Assembly: GCA_021324795.1 (NCBI GenBank)
Contig: JAJPIK010000068.1
Location: 124,001-188,000, forward strand
DNA from: Chloroflexota bacterium
Lineage (GTDB): Bacteria; Chloroflexota; UBA6077; FW602-bin22; CADDYW01
Direction: 5' to 3'
DNA length: 64,000 bases
Every line of letters begins with the position of its first letter. Within the stretch, counting starts at the first letter, position 1. This document shows positions 8,567-16,904 of the stretch, piece after piece. The position numbers and the translations under genes were made by a program. The notes below the pieces were generated by a model. The model worked only from the letters and a program-made list of their open reading frames with translations, was not told the DNA's origin and ran no database searches.

Positions 8567-9799
8567 TCAAGCCTCGCGCACTGCCGGACGCGCTGCGGTC
8601 AGGTAAAGGGCGTAGGCTCCCACGAGCAGCGCACTAAGGAGCACGACCGGTTGGGCTCCGAGGGTGGTGGTGAGCGCACCGGCTGGGAAATCCCCCAATG
8701 GCCGTACGCCCATGATGAGGAGGGTATTGAGACTCATCACCCGGCCGCGCATCTGAGGAGGGACGCGCGTTTGGAGCAGCGTGATCGTTGTCGCCGCGAC
8801 CCCGTTCTGTGCCATGCCGTACAGACCGAGTCCGGCGAGCGATAGCCCCATGGTTCGGCTCACTGCGAAAATCGCCAACCCGCCAGTCCAGACTAGCAAT
8901 GCCGCGAGCATTAACATCCCTTTGCGCTGAACATCGCCCAGGGAAGCGATCCCCAGTGCGCCGACGATCGTCCCGATACCCGCTGCGGTGAAAAGCAGAC
9001 CGAGCTGAAAAGGGTCCAGGTGAAGGATCTGGGTGCCGAAGATCGGCAACATGAAGGCGGGTGATGGTCCGAGAAAGAGCAACAAGCCGTACCCCGAGAT
9101 GACCCACGGTAAAACGGGATCCTGGGTGATGGCTTGCAATGCGGCGACGGCTGACGTGTAGAGCCCGCGTTGCTCGGTGCTCTTAGCGTGTGCTTCGACG
9201 GGAACCCGCAGCAGGTAGACGGCTACGAGCACGGCGATGAAGCTCAGGGCATTCAGGTAAAAGTCGCCGGCGATGCCGATAAGGTTGATGACGATCCCGC
9301 CAAACGCGGGGCCGACGACCGCCGCGCCATTGACGGCTGGTTGCAACGAGATCGCGTTCATCAGGTCTTCTGGAGGTACGAGCAGTGGAACGAGCGCAGC
9401 GCGGGTGGGCTGGTCGAAGCTAACGACCGCACCCGAGCAGAAGGCCAGGACGACGATCATCCAGACCTGGACCAGCCCGGTGCTGGTCAGGATGCCAAGC
9501 AGTAGAGCGAGGAGAGCGGCGAGGCTCTGTGTCACGAGAAGCAGGCGTCGCTTATCGACGCGGTCGGCGATCGTTCCGCCGACAACGGCAAAAAGAAAGA
9601 AGGAGAGAGCCTGGGCGAGTGAGACGAGCCCAAGCGCAAAGGCAGAGCCTCCAGTCAAGCGCAGGACGAGCAGACTTTGGGCAACCACCTGCATCCAGGT
9701 TCCCACTGCTGAGACGACGAGGCCGAGCCAAAGCAGACGGAAATTGGGATAGCTCAGGGCACGAAAGGTTCGTGGGCGAGCACGGAGAAGCTGATTCAT
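8567..9799 (-). CDS. MFS transporter, EntS/MFS_3-like
   Basis: This is a 12-helix major facilitator of about 410 residues. The N-terminus FRALSYPNFRLLWLGLVVSA and the following VGTWMQVVAQSLLVLRLTGG are typical of the MFS_3 (enterobactin exporter-like) branch. Motif A-like GGTIADRVDKRRLLLVTQ lies between helices 2 and 3, and SFDQPTRAALVPLLVPPEDL follows in the usual place. It is probably an efflux pump for a small molecule. It is convergent with the DHA2 gene, and its upstream region is shared with the HlyD-type gene that is transcribed the other way. Confidence 0.9.
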   Translation of the reverse strand: MNQLLRARPRTFRALSYPNFRLLWLGLVVSAVGTWMQVVAQSLLVLRLTGGSAFALGLVSLAQALSFFLFAVVGGTIADRVDKRRLLLVTQSLAALLALLLGILTSTGLVQVWMIVVLAFCSGAVVSFDQPTRAALVPLLVPPEDLMNAISLQPAVNGAAVVGPAFGGIVINLIGIAGDFYLNALSFIAVLVAVYLLRVPVEAHAKSTEQRGLYTSAVAALQAITQDPVLPWVISGYGLLLFLGPSPAFMLPIFGTQILHLDPFQLGLLFTAAGIGTIVGALGIASLGDVQRKGMLMLAALLVWTGGLAIFAVSRTMGLSLAGLGLYGMAQNGVAATTITLLQTRVPPQMRGRVMSLNTLLIMGVRPLGDFPAGALTTTLGAQPVVLLSALLVGAYALYLTAARPAVREA

Positions 9800-9950
9800 G
9801 CGGTAGAGAAGATCCTTTCGCTGGCTCCACTCATCAACGATATATTATCGGCGGAAGGTGCGCCACGAACCACCTTACTGGCTCCCGTTCCAGGTTAAAA
9901 CTGCGTTAAATCTTGTCTGGATTGCCCTTCAGTGGGTCCTTCTTTCTTTT

Positions 9951-9979
9951 TTAACATCTTCTCTGTAGTCTGATATCAA
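9951..9979 (+). promoter_or_regulatory. Candidate promoter of the HlyD-type gene
   Basis: TTAACA and TATCAA are spaced by 17 bases, about 80 bases ahead of the ATG, within an AT-rich stretch of the divergent intergenic region. The -10 match is imperfect. Confidence 0.3.
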
Positions 9980-10061
9980 TGAACTGAGTGTGAGCACAAC
10001 CGCTCGATCCAAGCTTTGCCAACGATACGGCCGACCGAGCAAGCAGTAAGAGGAGAGCATT

Positions 10062-12155
10062 ATGGCAACCCGAACGCTTACCTCCCCCGGGGCGGGTGGA
10101 TTTCGACCTTCAAAAGCGCTGGTCGGAACGATCACACTGGCGGTCATTGTGGGCATCCTCGCGGTGACCGGCGTTCTCGCCCGGGCACGTCAGCTTGTGC
10201 CTGGCTTACGCACTCCGTCCCCCACCTTCCAAACGACAACGGTGAGTCGGGGCAACGTGGTGGTAAGCGTCACCGCGACCGGCCCGGTCGCCGCGGTCAA
10301 CAGTACTCCTCTGACCTTCAAGACATCCGGGAAGATTACCGAGCTCAAGGTCAACGTGGGGGAGAACGTCAAGGCGGGACAGGTACTGGCGGTGCTGGAT
10401 ACCAGTGATTTGCAGACGGCATTCAACCAGGCGCAGGCAAACCTCCAGGAAGCCCAGGCAAACTTGGCTAAAGTGCAGGGTGGTGCGACCCAGGCTCAGG
10501 TCGCCGTTTCGAAGGTCGCGGTCGACAACGCGCAGACCGCGGCAGCGAGCGCCCAGGCGAACATTGCCATCAGCCAGACGAACGCAGCCAATAGCGTCAA
10601 GACGGCGCAGGGGAACGTACACACGGCGGAGTTGAGCTTGGCAGCGGCCCAAGATGCTCTGAAAGCGGCCCAGGATCAGGAAACTCATAGTCTGGCTGCT
10701 GATCAGCAGGCAATCGTCAACGCGCAGAAAAATTTGGCTGCCGCGCAAGCCACGGCGGCGGGGGATGTGCCGATTCAAGAAACGAACCTCGAAAAAGCCA
10801 AGGACGCCCTCTGGTCGGCCCAGGTGAGCCGTGACCAGACCTGTAGTCGGTCCTCCGGCGCCGATTGCCAGGCGGCAAACGCCAGTGTTGGCTCGGCGGA
10901 AACCGCATTAAATGCCGCTAATCTTCAAATGCAACAGCAACTGAAGACCGATCAGCAGCAAGTCAATCAGGCCCAGGCGTCATTAGATCAGGCGAACTCA
11001 ACGCTCGCCAACGACAAAGCCAAGCTGGATGCCGCGGTGGTGAGTGCCCAGAACCAGGTGAAGCAAGCCCAGGCTGCCCTCGACAATGCCAAGATGGGGG
11101 TGACGACGGCCCAGGCGCAGGCCACGGCAACGGTGCAGAGTGCACAGTCCCAGGCCGACCAAGCGTTGGGGGCCTTGAAGTCTGCGCAGGCCAATTACAA
11201 TCAGACGGTGGCCCCTCCTAGTGATGCCGACCTGGCGAGCGCGAAGGCGCAGGTGGTGAATGCGCAAGCAGCCTTTGACGCGGCGAAGACGAATCTGGAG
11301 AATGCGACCCTGACCGCGCCTTTCGATGCGCAGATCGCGGCGATCAACGGGGCGGTGGGAGAGTATGTGAACGGTGGCCCCGTCCCGGTCGGCGGGACCT
11401 CTCTCTTTACCCTGATTGATCCGAACAATCTCCAAGTGACGGCACAGGTCAACGAGGCTGACATTGGCAAGGTGCACCTGGGTGATCCGGTGACTTTCAC
11501 GGTGAATGCCTACCCCAACCTGAAGTTTACCGGTAAGGTCCTGACAATCCAGCCGCAAGGTACAGTCGTTCAGAACGTCGTGAACTACAATGTGACCTGC
11601 TCGATCCAGTCAACCAAAGACGCGACCCTCTACCCCGGAATGACCGCCACGGCAACGATCATCTCTGCCGAGCACGACGGAGTTCTGACTGTTCCCAATA
11701 CCGCTCTCTCCTTCGCTCAAACGGCGGTTCGTACTGGGTTGCTCCAACGACCGACCGGTGCGGGGCAGGCGACGAACGGCAGCCGACCCAACTTTCCGGG
11801 GGGTGGGACTCGACCGCAGGGCCTGGCGACGGCCGGTTTGGCCAGGAGTGGCAGTGGTAACGGCAATGGTTTTGCTGGCCGCAATGGGAACGGGAATGCC
11901 AACGCTGGTCAAGGGGCGAATGGCCAGGCTAACGTCAATCGTGGCATTCTCTTGACGATGACCAACGGGAAGCTGACTCCCGTGCCAGTCACTCTCGGTC
12001 TCACCGATGGCTCGATTACCGAGATCGACTCTGGTGTGCAAGCAGGCGAGGAAATCGTCGTTGGACAAACCGGGGGCCAAACTGGTACTGGCGGAGCCAA
12101 CGTGGGGCGACCGGCAGGCGGACCGCCAGGCGGTGCCTTCTTTGTGGGGCGTTAA
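10062..12155 (+). CDS. HlyD/MacA-type periplasmic adaptor with very long coiled coil
   Basis: This is a membrane fusion protein that would link an inner-membrane pump to the cell exterior. There is one N-terminal membrane helix at about residues 18-40. The first half of the lipoyl-like domain follows (SGKITELKVNVGENVKAGQVL). Residues about 118-410 are an Ala/Gln/Asn-rich coiled coil. The second half (LTAPFDAQIAAINGAVGEYV) and beta-barrel come next, then a Gly/Asn-rich linker (residues about 573-626) and a last barrel segment. At 697 residues it is far longer than MacA (about 370). Two cysteines, C261 and C269, sit almost exactly at the middle of the coiled coil, where a hairpin tip would be. 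No ABC or RND pump gene is adjacent; an NlpC/P60 gene follows after 16 bases. Confidence 0.85.
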   Translation: MATRTLTSPGAGGFRPSKALVGTITLAVIVGILAVTGVLARARQLVPGLRTPSPTFQTTTVSRGNVVVSVTATGPVAAVNSTPLTFKTSGKITELKVNVGENVKAGQVLAVLDTSDLQTAFNQAQANLQEAQANLAKVQGGATQAQVAVSKVAVDNAQTAAASAQANIAISQTNAANSVKTAQGNVHTAELSLAAAQDALKAAQDQETHSLAADQQAIVNAQKNLAAAQATAAGDVPIQETNLEKAKDALWSAQVSRDQTCSRSSGADCQAANASVGSAETALNAANLQMQQQLKTDQQQVNQAQASLDQANSTLANDKAKLDAAVVSAQNQVKQAQAALDNAKMGVTTAQAQATATVQSAQSQADQALGALKSAQANYNQTVAPPSDADLASAKAQVVNAQAAFDAAKTNLENATLTAPFDAQIAAINGAVGEYVNGGPVPVGGTSLFTLIDPNNLQVTAQVNEADIGKVHLGDPVTFTVNAYPNLKFTGKVLTIQPQGTVVQNVVNYNVTCSIQSTKDATLYPGMTATATIISAEHDGVLTVPNTALSFAQTAVRTGLLQRPTGAGQATNGSRPNFPGGGTRPQGLATAGLARSGSGNGNGFAGRNGNGNANAGQGANGQANVNRGILLTMTNGKLTPVPVTLGLTDGSITEIDSGVQAGEEIVVGQTGGQTGTGGANVGRPAGGPPGGAFFVGR

Positions 12156-12171
12156 CTGCGCAGCAGAAGTA

Positions 12172-12762
12172 ATGGTGGGTAAGAATCGCCGGTTCAGGAG
12201 CACGCTCTTCGGTGTCCTCCTGACTGTCCTGAGCATCACGATGCCAGCTCCGGTATTTGCCGCAGGTACCGCCGCTCCGGCGATCAGTATCCCGCCGGTT
12301 TCGGGCACGCAGATTCTTACCACTGCCGCCGGCCTTCTGGGAATCCGGTATCGCTGGGGTGGGACAACGATGTCCGGCCTCGACTGCTCAGCTTATCTGA
12401 GCCTGGCCTGGCAGGTTCCCCGTCAAACGACGGATACGCTCGGCAGTGTGGCCTATCCGCTTAGTAAGGATCAACTGCAGCCTGGCGATGCGCTCAATCT
12501 GACAACGAGCCAAGACCCGCACCATCGTGGGCACGTGCGCATCTTCGCGGGATGGGTAGGCACCGACCATACCTGGATGTGGGTCTACGAAGAGACGCGA
12601 CCGCGGTCACTCTTCCATGCTATCCCATACGATCCGCGCTTCACGCCGATGAGACGTTACAACTACCAGCCCGGGGACGTTCGTTCGCTTGTGCCACCGC
12701 CCATGCCTCTCATTCCCATGAACCCGGCTGATCCCCGTTTGCCCAACTCGCTCTGGACGTAA
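12172..12762 (+). CDS. Secreted NlpC/P60 family cell-wall peptidase
   Basis: This is a cysteine peptidase likely to cut peptidoglycan stem peptides. A signal peptide is clear at residues 1-30 (basic start, hydrophobic core, then APVFAAG). The catalytic region starts with GIRYRWGGTTMSGLDCSAYL, which contains the nucleophile Cys, and the histidine lies in HHRGHVRIFAG. The C-terminal tail is Pro-rich. The ATG chosen lies just after the HlyD-type stop; the ORF track extension upstream is the other frame of that gene. Close spacing suggests an operon, so it may remodel the wall for the long adaptor protein. Confidence 0.85.
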   Translation: MVGKNRRFRSTLFGVLLTVLSITMPAPVFAAGTAAPAISIPPVSGTQILTTAAGLLGIRYRWGGTTMSGLDCSAYLSLAWQVPRQTTDTLGSVAYPLSKDQLQPGDALNLTTSQDPHHRGHVRIFAGWVGTDHTWMWVYEETRPRSLFHAIPYDPRFTPMRRYNYQPGDVRSLVPPPMPLIPMNPADPRLPNSLWT

Positions 12763-13059
12763 ACGACGCTACGCGGTCCGCATTCGCTGGCGATCAGGGA
12801 GAGGAATGAAGCTAGCTTGTCCTGACCGTCTGATAGTCCGATTGGTCCGCCGATCGGCTTTGCTGATCGCATTGCTGAGTGGCTCGCCATTCCCGAGGGC
12901 TTGACTTACGTCGCTTCTCGCGTAGAGTCAGTACCAACTTGGTGACGGCTTCGGAAATCGCCTTTAGGATAGATTGATGCCGTCTGGAAGCGGCCGGCCG
13001 CCACGGTGGGAGAGAAAAAGACGCGGTATCGCGGTATCAAGGAGAGGATTGAGCTGACG

Positions 13060-14037
13060 ATGAAGATTCTGGTCACCGGTATCACCGGGCGCATTGGAGC
13101 GAATCTGGCGGCCGCTTTAGTCAGGCAGGGACACACCGTCCGAGGATTGGTCTGGCCGCGAGATGCGCGGATCGAAAAGTTGAAGTCGCTTGACGTCGAT
13201 CTCGTCGAGGGGAGTTTGACCGAGGAGGAGGACGTCACCCGGGCAGTTGAGGGGATCGACGTCGTCTATCACCTGGGAGGCGCATTTCAAGGGGGCGGCC
13301 CCTTCACGACCAAAGAGTATTTTGAGATCAATGTGCGCGGGACATTTCTCATCCTCGAGGCGGCGCGCGTCCAAGCGAACCTCCAGCAGCTTTTCTTCGC
13401 CAGCACTGACGCGCTCTATGAGAAGTACGTGCCCGGCGGGATGACCAAGCCGATCGATCCGGACCGTTCGCCACGCCGACCGCGTGGCTGGTATGCTCTT
13501 TCCAAGTCTATAGGGGAAGAGCTATGCATCGGCTACGTCCGGACCTACCAGATGCCGGTGACAATTCTCCGCTTCGCCCTCGTGGTGGGGGCCGGCGAGA
13601 TTCTCCACTTTCCCCAGTTTTACCTGAGCCGGTTGAAGGAGACCGATCCCAATCTGCAAACCGTGTGGAATGGGGAAGAGCGGCTGGTGATCGCGCGCGA
13701 CGTGAACGGACGAGCATGGCGTAAGCACATCGCTGACGTGCGCGATATCGTCGCGGGCTGCGTAGCCGCTTTAGGAAGGGCCGCCGCCCGGGGTGAAACA
13801 TTCCAGTTAGCCGGACCGTCCCCGTTCACCTGGGAAGAAGCGATCCCCTACCTTTCCGAGCGTCTCGGCATCCCGTACGTCGACGTTCGGATCAGTGCTG
13901 TGCCGACCTACTACGAGTACGATCTGAGCAAGACCCACCGCCTCCTCGACTTCCGGCCTCAGTACGACATCTTCCGAATGATCGACGACGCCTTGGCGTA
14001 TGAGCGAGGAGAGACCATCGGCGTGCTTCCGACCTGA
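13060..14037 (+). CDS. NAD-dependent epimerase/dehydratase (extended SDR)
   Basis: This is a sugar-nucleotide or related epimerase/reductase. The NAD-binding start MKILVTGITGRIGANLAAAL has GxxGxxG. VVYHLGGAFQGG follows where family members have the NNAG-like stretch, and the active-site pair is Tyr/Lys in GWYALSKSIGEEL. GAGAGG lies about 15 bases ahead of the chosen ATG, and the 18 extra residues of the ORF track look non-coding. The protein is 325 residues long. Its neighbours do not form a sugar pathway, so the substrate is unknown. The gene ends about 70 bases before hairpin 3. Confidence 0.85.
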   Translation: MKILVTGITGRIGANLAAALVRQGHTVRGLVWPRDARIEKLKSLDVDLVEGSLTEEEDVTRAVEGIDVVYHLGGAFQGGGPFTTKEYFEINVRGTFLILEAARVQANLQQLFFASTDALYEKYVPGGMTKPIDPDRSPRRPRGWYALSKSIGEELCIGYVRTYQMPVTILRFALVVGAGEILHFPQFYLSRLKETDPNLQTVWNGEERLVIARDVNGRAWRKHIADVRDIVAGCVAALGRAAARGETFQLAGPSPFTWEEAIPYLSERLGIPYVDVRISAVPTYYEYDLSKTHRLLDFRPQYDIFRMIDDALAYERGETIGVLPT

Positions 14038-14106
14038 GCGGGTGGAAAGAGCCTTCCCCCAGGAGAGAGGAGATTTGCTCCATCTCAAATCCATCTTGAC
14101 GCTCAC

Positions 14107-14151
14107 TTCTACAAGTGCTACGCTGCGCACAGCAGCGTAGCACTTGTAGAA
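14107..14151. repeat. Perfect 19-bp inverted repeat (hairpin 3)
   Basis: The arm TTCTACAAGTGCTACGCTG and its exact reverse complement are separated by 7 bases. It lies between the epimerase stop and the gntR start, 21 bases ahead of the latter. It may be a terminator of the epimerase gene or a site for the GntR protein; no T-run follows. Confidence 0.85.
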
Positions 14152-14172
14152 TGACTCTATCAGAGGATCAGC

Positions 14173-14886
14173 GTGTCAGCAATCGCGAAGCCGTCGGGTG
14201 CACTGCGTGCCCTGCCGCGGGAGCGGTTGATCGATCGCGCGACGGTCGCGATCAAGGATTTTATCCTGGCGAACGGTCTGTCTGGCGGCGATCGGCTTCC
14301 GTCCGAGTCCGAGCTGGCCCGCTCGCTTGGTGTCAGTCGTAACGTCGTACGCCAGGCGGTCTCCTCCCTCGAGACGCTCGGGATCGTCCGAGTGGCGCAC
14401 GGACGGGGGATTTACGTTGGAGACGTGGCCGACACCGATGTCTTCCGCCAGCTCGCGAACTGGATCGACACCAGTGAGCTCAATAACCAGGAGTTCATCC
14501 GAGTCCGCGCGATTTTTGAGCGCGGCATTTTTGAGATGGTAATCGAACGGGCAAGCGACGATGATTTCGATCATCTCGAATCGCTCGCCGTCGCGTTGCG
14601 CGATGCCTCGACCCCGGAGGATGTCAATCGCCTGCATGACGAGTTCCACCAGGCGCTGTTGGCGACAACCGGCAATCGCTTCCTGATGACCTTGGGTACG
14701 ATCCTTAACCGCTTTTTCTGGTCGGTCGCTTACAGTGGGCCGCACGTCCATCGCGTTCAGCCTCCCGCGTTGCAACAGAGCCACATCCATCTCGTCGAGC
14801 TATTGCGTCAGCGCGATCCGGCCAAAATTCCCAAAATGGTGGCCATCCATTTGGATGTCTTAGATAGGGATGGGGAGGTCGTCTGA
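14173..14886 (+). CDS. GntR/FadR-type transcriptional regulator
   Basis: This is a ligand-responsive repressor or activator. The N-terminal winged HTH is typical of GntR: LSGGDRLPSESELARSLGVSRNVVRQAVSSLETLGIVRVAHGRG. The C-terminal all-helical FCD-type domain (residues about 85-235) contains acidic and histidine residues that often bind a metal (DEFHQALLATTGN, HIHLVELL). It is the first gene of a transporter/aminotransferase operon; its stop directly abuts the next start. It probably controls this operon in response to the imported compound. GTG is the start. Confidence 0.92.
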   Translation: MSAIAKPSGALRALPRERLIDRATVAIKDFILANGLSGGDRLPSESELARSLGVSRNVVRQAVSSLETLGIVRVAHGRGIYVGDVADTDVFRQLANWIDTSELNNQEFIRVRAIFERGIFEMVIERASDDDFDHLESLAVALRDASTPEDVNRLHDEFHQALLATTGNRFLMTLGTILNRFFWSVAYSGPHVHRVQPPALQQSHIHLVELLRQRDPAKIPKMVAIHLDVLDRDGEVV

Positions 14887-15825
14887 GTGGTCTCTTACAT
14901 CGTGCGCCGACTCGTGAGTCTCTTACTGACGATGGTCGTCGTCACGATAGTGATCTTTGCTTTGATGCACTCGGTGCCCGGCGGCCCGTTCGCTTACGTC
15001 AACAGCCAGCAACCATTACCGCTATTTGCCTACCAAAACATCCTGCACAAGTACGGCTTGGACAAACCGGTCTGGCAACAGTACCTACTCTGGCTAAGGG
15101 CCGCGTTGCAAGGCGACTTCGGCATTCCCTATGAGAGCCCGACGGAGACGGTCACTGGTTTGATTGCTCGAGCCTGGCCGATCACTATCCGGATTGGGTT
15201 AATCACGCTAGTGGTCGCCTATATGCTCGGCTTGACCCTGGGCATCGTGGCCGCGTTCAAGCAAAACACCTGGATCGACGGCGCCATGACCTTTCTCGCG
15301 ACCTGCGGCATTGTCCTGCCGAGCTTTGTCGTCGGGTTCATTCTGATCGACCTGTTCTCGGTAGAGCTTCACTGGCTCCCAACCGGCGGTTGCTGCGAGC
15401 CCAAGCAGTACATCATGCCGGTGATCGCTTATATGCTCGGACCAATGGCTAACGTCGCGCGCTATACCCGGACCAGCATGCTCGAGGTGATGCGCTCGGA
15501 ATACGTCACAATGGCGCGTGCTCGTGGGCTACCCGAATGGCGGATCTTACGTCGCTACGTCTTACGCACGGCGTTGATTCCGCTGATCACGATCCTCGGT
15601 CCAGATATTCCCAACATTCTCACCGGCTCTATCTTTATCGAGGCTACTTTTGCGATTCCAGGACTTGGCGGCTACTTCACCACGGCGAGCGAAACTCGTG
15701 ACTATCCCATGATCATGGCGCTAGTGCTGATGGTCAGTTTTCTCTGGGGTACGCTCTACCTCCTGAGCGACATCGCTTATACTCTCGTCGACCCGAGGGT
15801 GCGGCTGGAAGGGCTGGCTCGATGA
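14887..15825 (+). CDS. Peptide/nickel-type ABC transporter permease, DppB-like
   Basis: This is one of two membrane subunits of a dipeptide/oligopeptide ABC importer. The protein starts with the family form VSYIVRRLVSLLLTMVVVTI and continues with MHSVPGGPF. The EAA-type loop is EYVTMARARGLPEWRILRRYVLR, and the end IFIEATFAIPGLGGYFTTA is characteristic of DppB. Length (312 residues) is normal. GTG start follows the gntR stop without a gap, and the end overlaps dppC by ATGA. Confidence 0.95.
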   Translation: MVSYIVRRLVSLLLTMVVVTIVIFALMHSVPGGPFAYVNSQQPLPLFAYQNILHKYGLDKPVWQQYLLWLRAALQGDFGIPYESPTETVTGLIARAWPITIRIGLITLVVAYMLGLTLGIVAAFKQNTWIDGAMTFLATCGIVLPSFVVGFILIDLFSVELHWLPTGGCCEPKQYIMPVIAYMLGPMANVARYTRTSMLEVMRSEYVTMARARGLPEWRILRRYVLRTALIPLITILGPDIPNILTGSIFIEATFAIPGLGGYFTTASETRDYPMIMALVLMVSFLWGTLYLLSDIAYTLVDPRVRLEGLAR

Positions 15826-16712
15826 GTGCCATCGCCACGATCGCCCAGGTCATTCCGCGTCGTCGTGTGCACTCGTCGCCCTGGGGCGATGCCTGGCGGC
15901 GTTACCGCCGTAATCGTATGGCCCTGGTCAGCGCTTTCATCGCCGGGCTTACCGTCTTTCTGGCGATCTTTGCGCCGCTCATTGCACCTTACAGCTTCAG
16001 TTACGCCGACTTGGCAGCGACTCTCCAGGGACCGAGCGCGCACCATCTACTCGGCACCGACGAGATCGGGCGTGACGTGTTGAGTCGCTTGATCTATGGC
16101 GCGCGGACGTCGATGACGGTCGGATTTCTGGTGCCGTTGATTGGGCTTCTGATTGGGATGCCGGTCGGCGCGGTGGCGGGCTGGTTTGGCCGAAGGAGTG
16201 ATTTCATTGCGCTACGGCTGATCGAAGCGTCGACGGCAATCCCTCCCATTCTGGTCGGTCTACTCCTTATCGCCATCTATGGTAGTGGGCTGTTCCACGT
16301 GACGCTGTTTCTCGGTATCGTCAGTTGGGTGCCATTCGCTCGGCTCACCCGTGCCCAGTTCATCGCGCTACGGGAGCGGGAGTTTGTCACCGCGGCGCGA
16401 GCAATTGGCACTCCGCCCTGGCGGATCATGCTTCTGCATATCCTGCCGAATGCCGCGGGACCAATCATTCTACTGTTCGCCCTTTCGATTCCTGCTGCCA
16501 TATCGGCCGAGGCGAGCTACAGCTTTCTGGGGCTCGGTGTCCAGGATCCAGTCCCGAGTTGGGGAAAGATGATCACCGAGGGAGGGCAATATATCCAAAT
16601 CGATCCGCTTTTCAGCCTGCTGCCGATGCTCTGTCTTGCACTGACCACACTCAGCTTCAACTTCGTTGGTGACGGTCTGCGCGATGCGCTCGATCCAAAT
16701 GCCTTGGAGTGA
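15822..16712 (+). CDS. Peptide/nickel-type ABC transporter permease, DppC-like
   Basis: This is the second membrane subunit of the importer. Typical DppC features are the N-terminal WRRYRRNRMALVSAFIAGL, HLLGTDEIGRDVLSRLIYGA after the first helix, the EAA loop EFVTAARAIGTPPWRIMLLHILPNA, and ASYSFLGLGVQDPVPSWGKM near the end. It overlaps the dppB-like stop, so the two are co-translated. The length of 296 residues is normal. Confidence 0.95.
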   Translation: MSAIATIAQVIPRRRVHSSPWGDAWRRYRRNRMALVSAFIAGLTVFLAIFAPLIAPYSFSYADLAATLQGPSAHHLLGTDEIGRDVLSRLIYGARTSMTVGFLVPLIGLLIGMPVGAVAGWFGRRSDFIALRLIEASTAIPPILVGLLLIAIYGSGLFHVTLFLGIVSWVPFARLTRAQFIALREREFVTAARAIGTPPWRIMLLHILPNAAGPIILLFALSIPAAISAEASYSFLGLGVQDPVPSWGKMITEGGQYIQIDPLFSLLPMLCLALTTLSFNFVGDGLRDALDPNALE

Positions 16713-16904
16713 AATCCGGGAACAGTGGCTTGCTCTTCAGGCAGAGAAGGGGTCGGGCCTCATCCGAAAGCAGAACAGAAAGGGGTGTTGTTGAACAGCA
16801 AATATCAGAATTAGGGGCTACCAGGCTGTCTTGGTGGTTGCCACGCGATGAATGAAGAGACACGACGTCGCGTGATGGAGCAAATTGAAGGGAGAGACAC
16901 TCTG

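Noticed and set aside
13608-13660. PEPVEG-like phrase suggesting a dispersed repeat
   Set aside because: The DNA encodes a normal part of the epimerase in the correct frame; the resemblance arises from a chance CTGAGCCGGTTGAAGGAG stretch.
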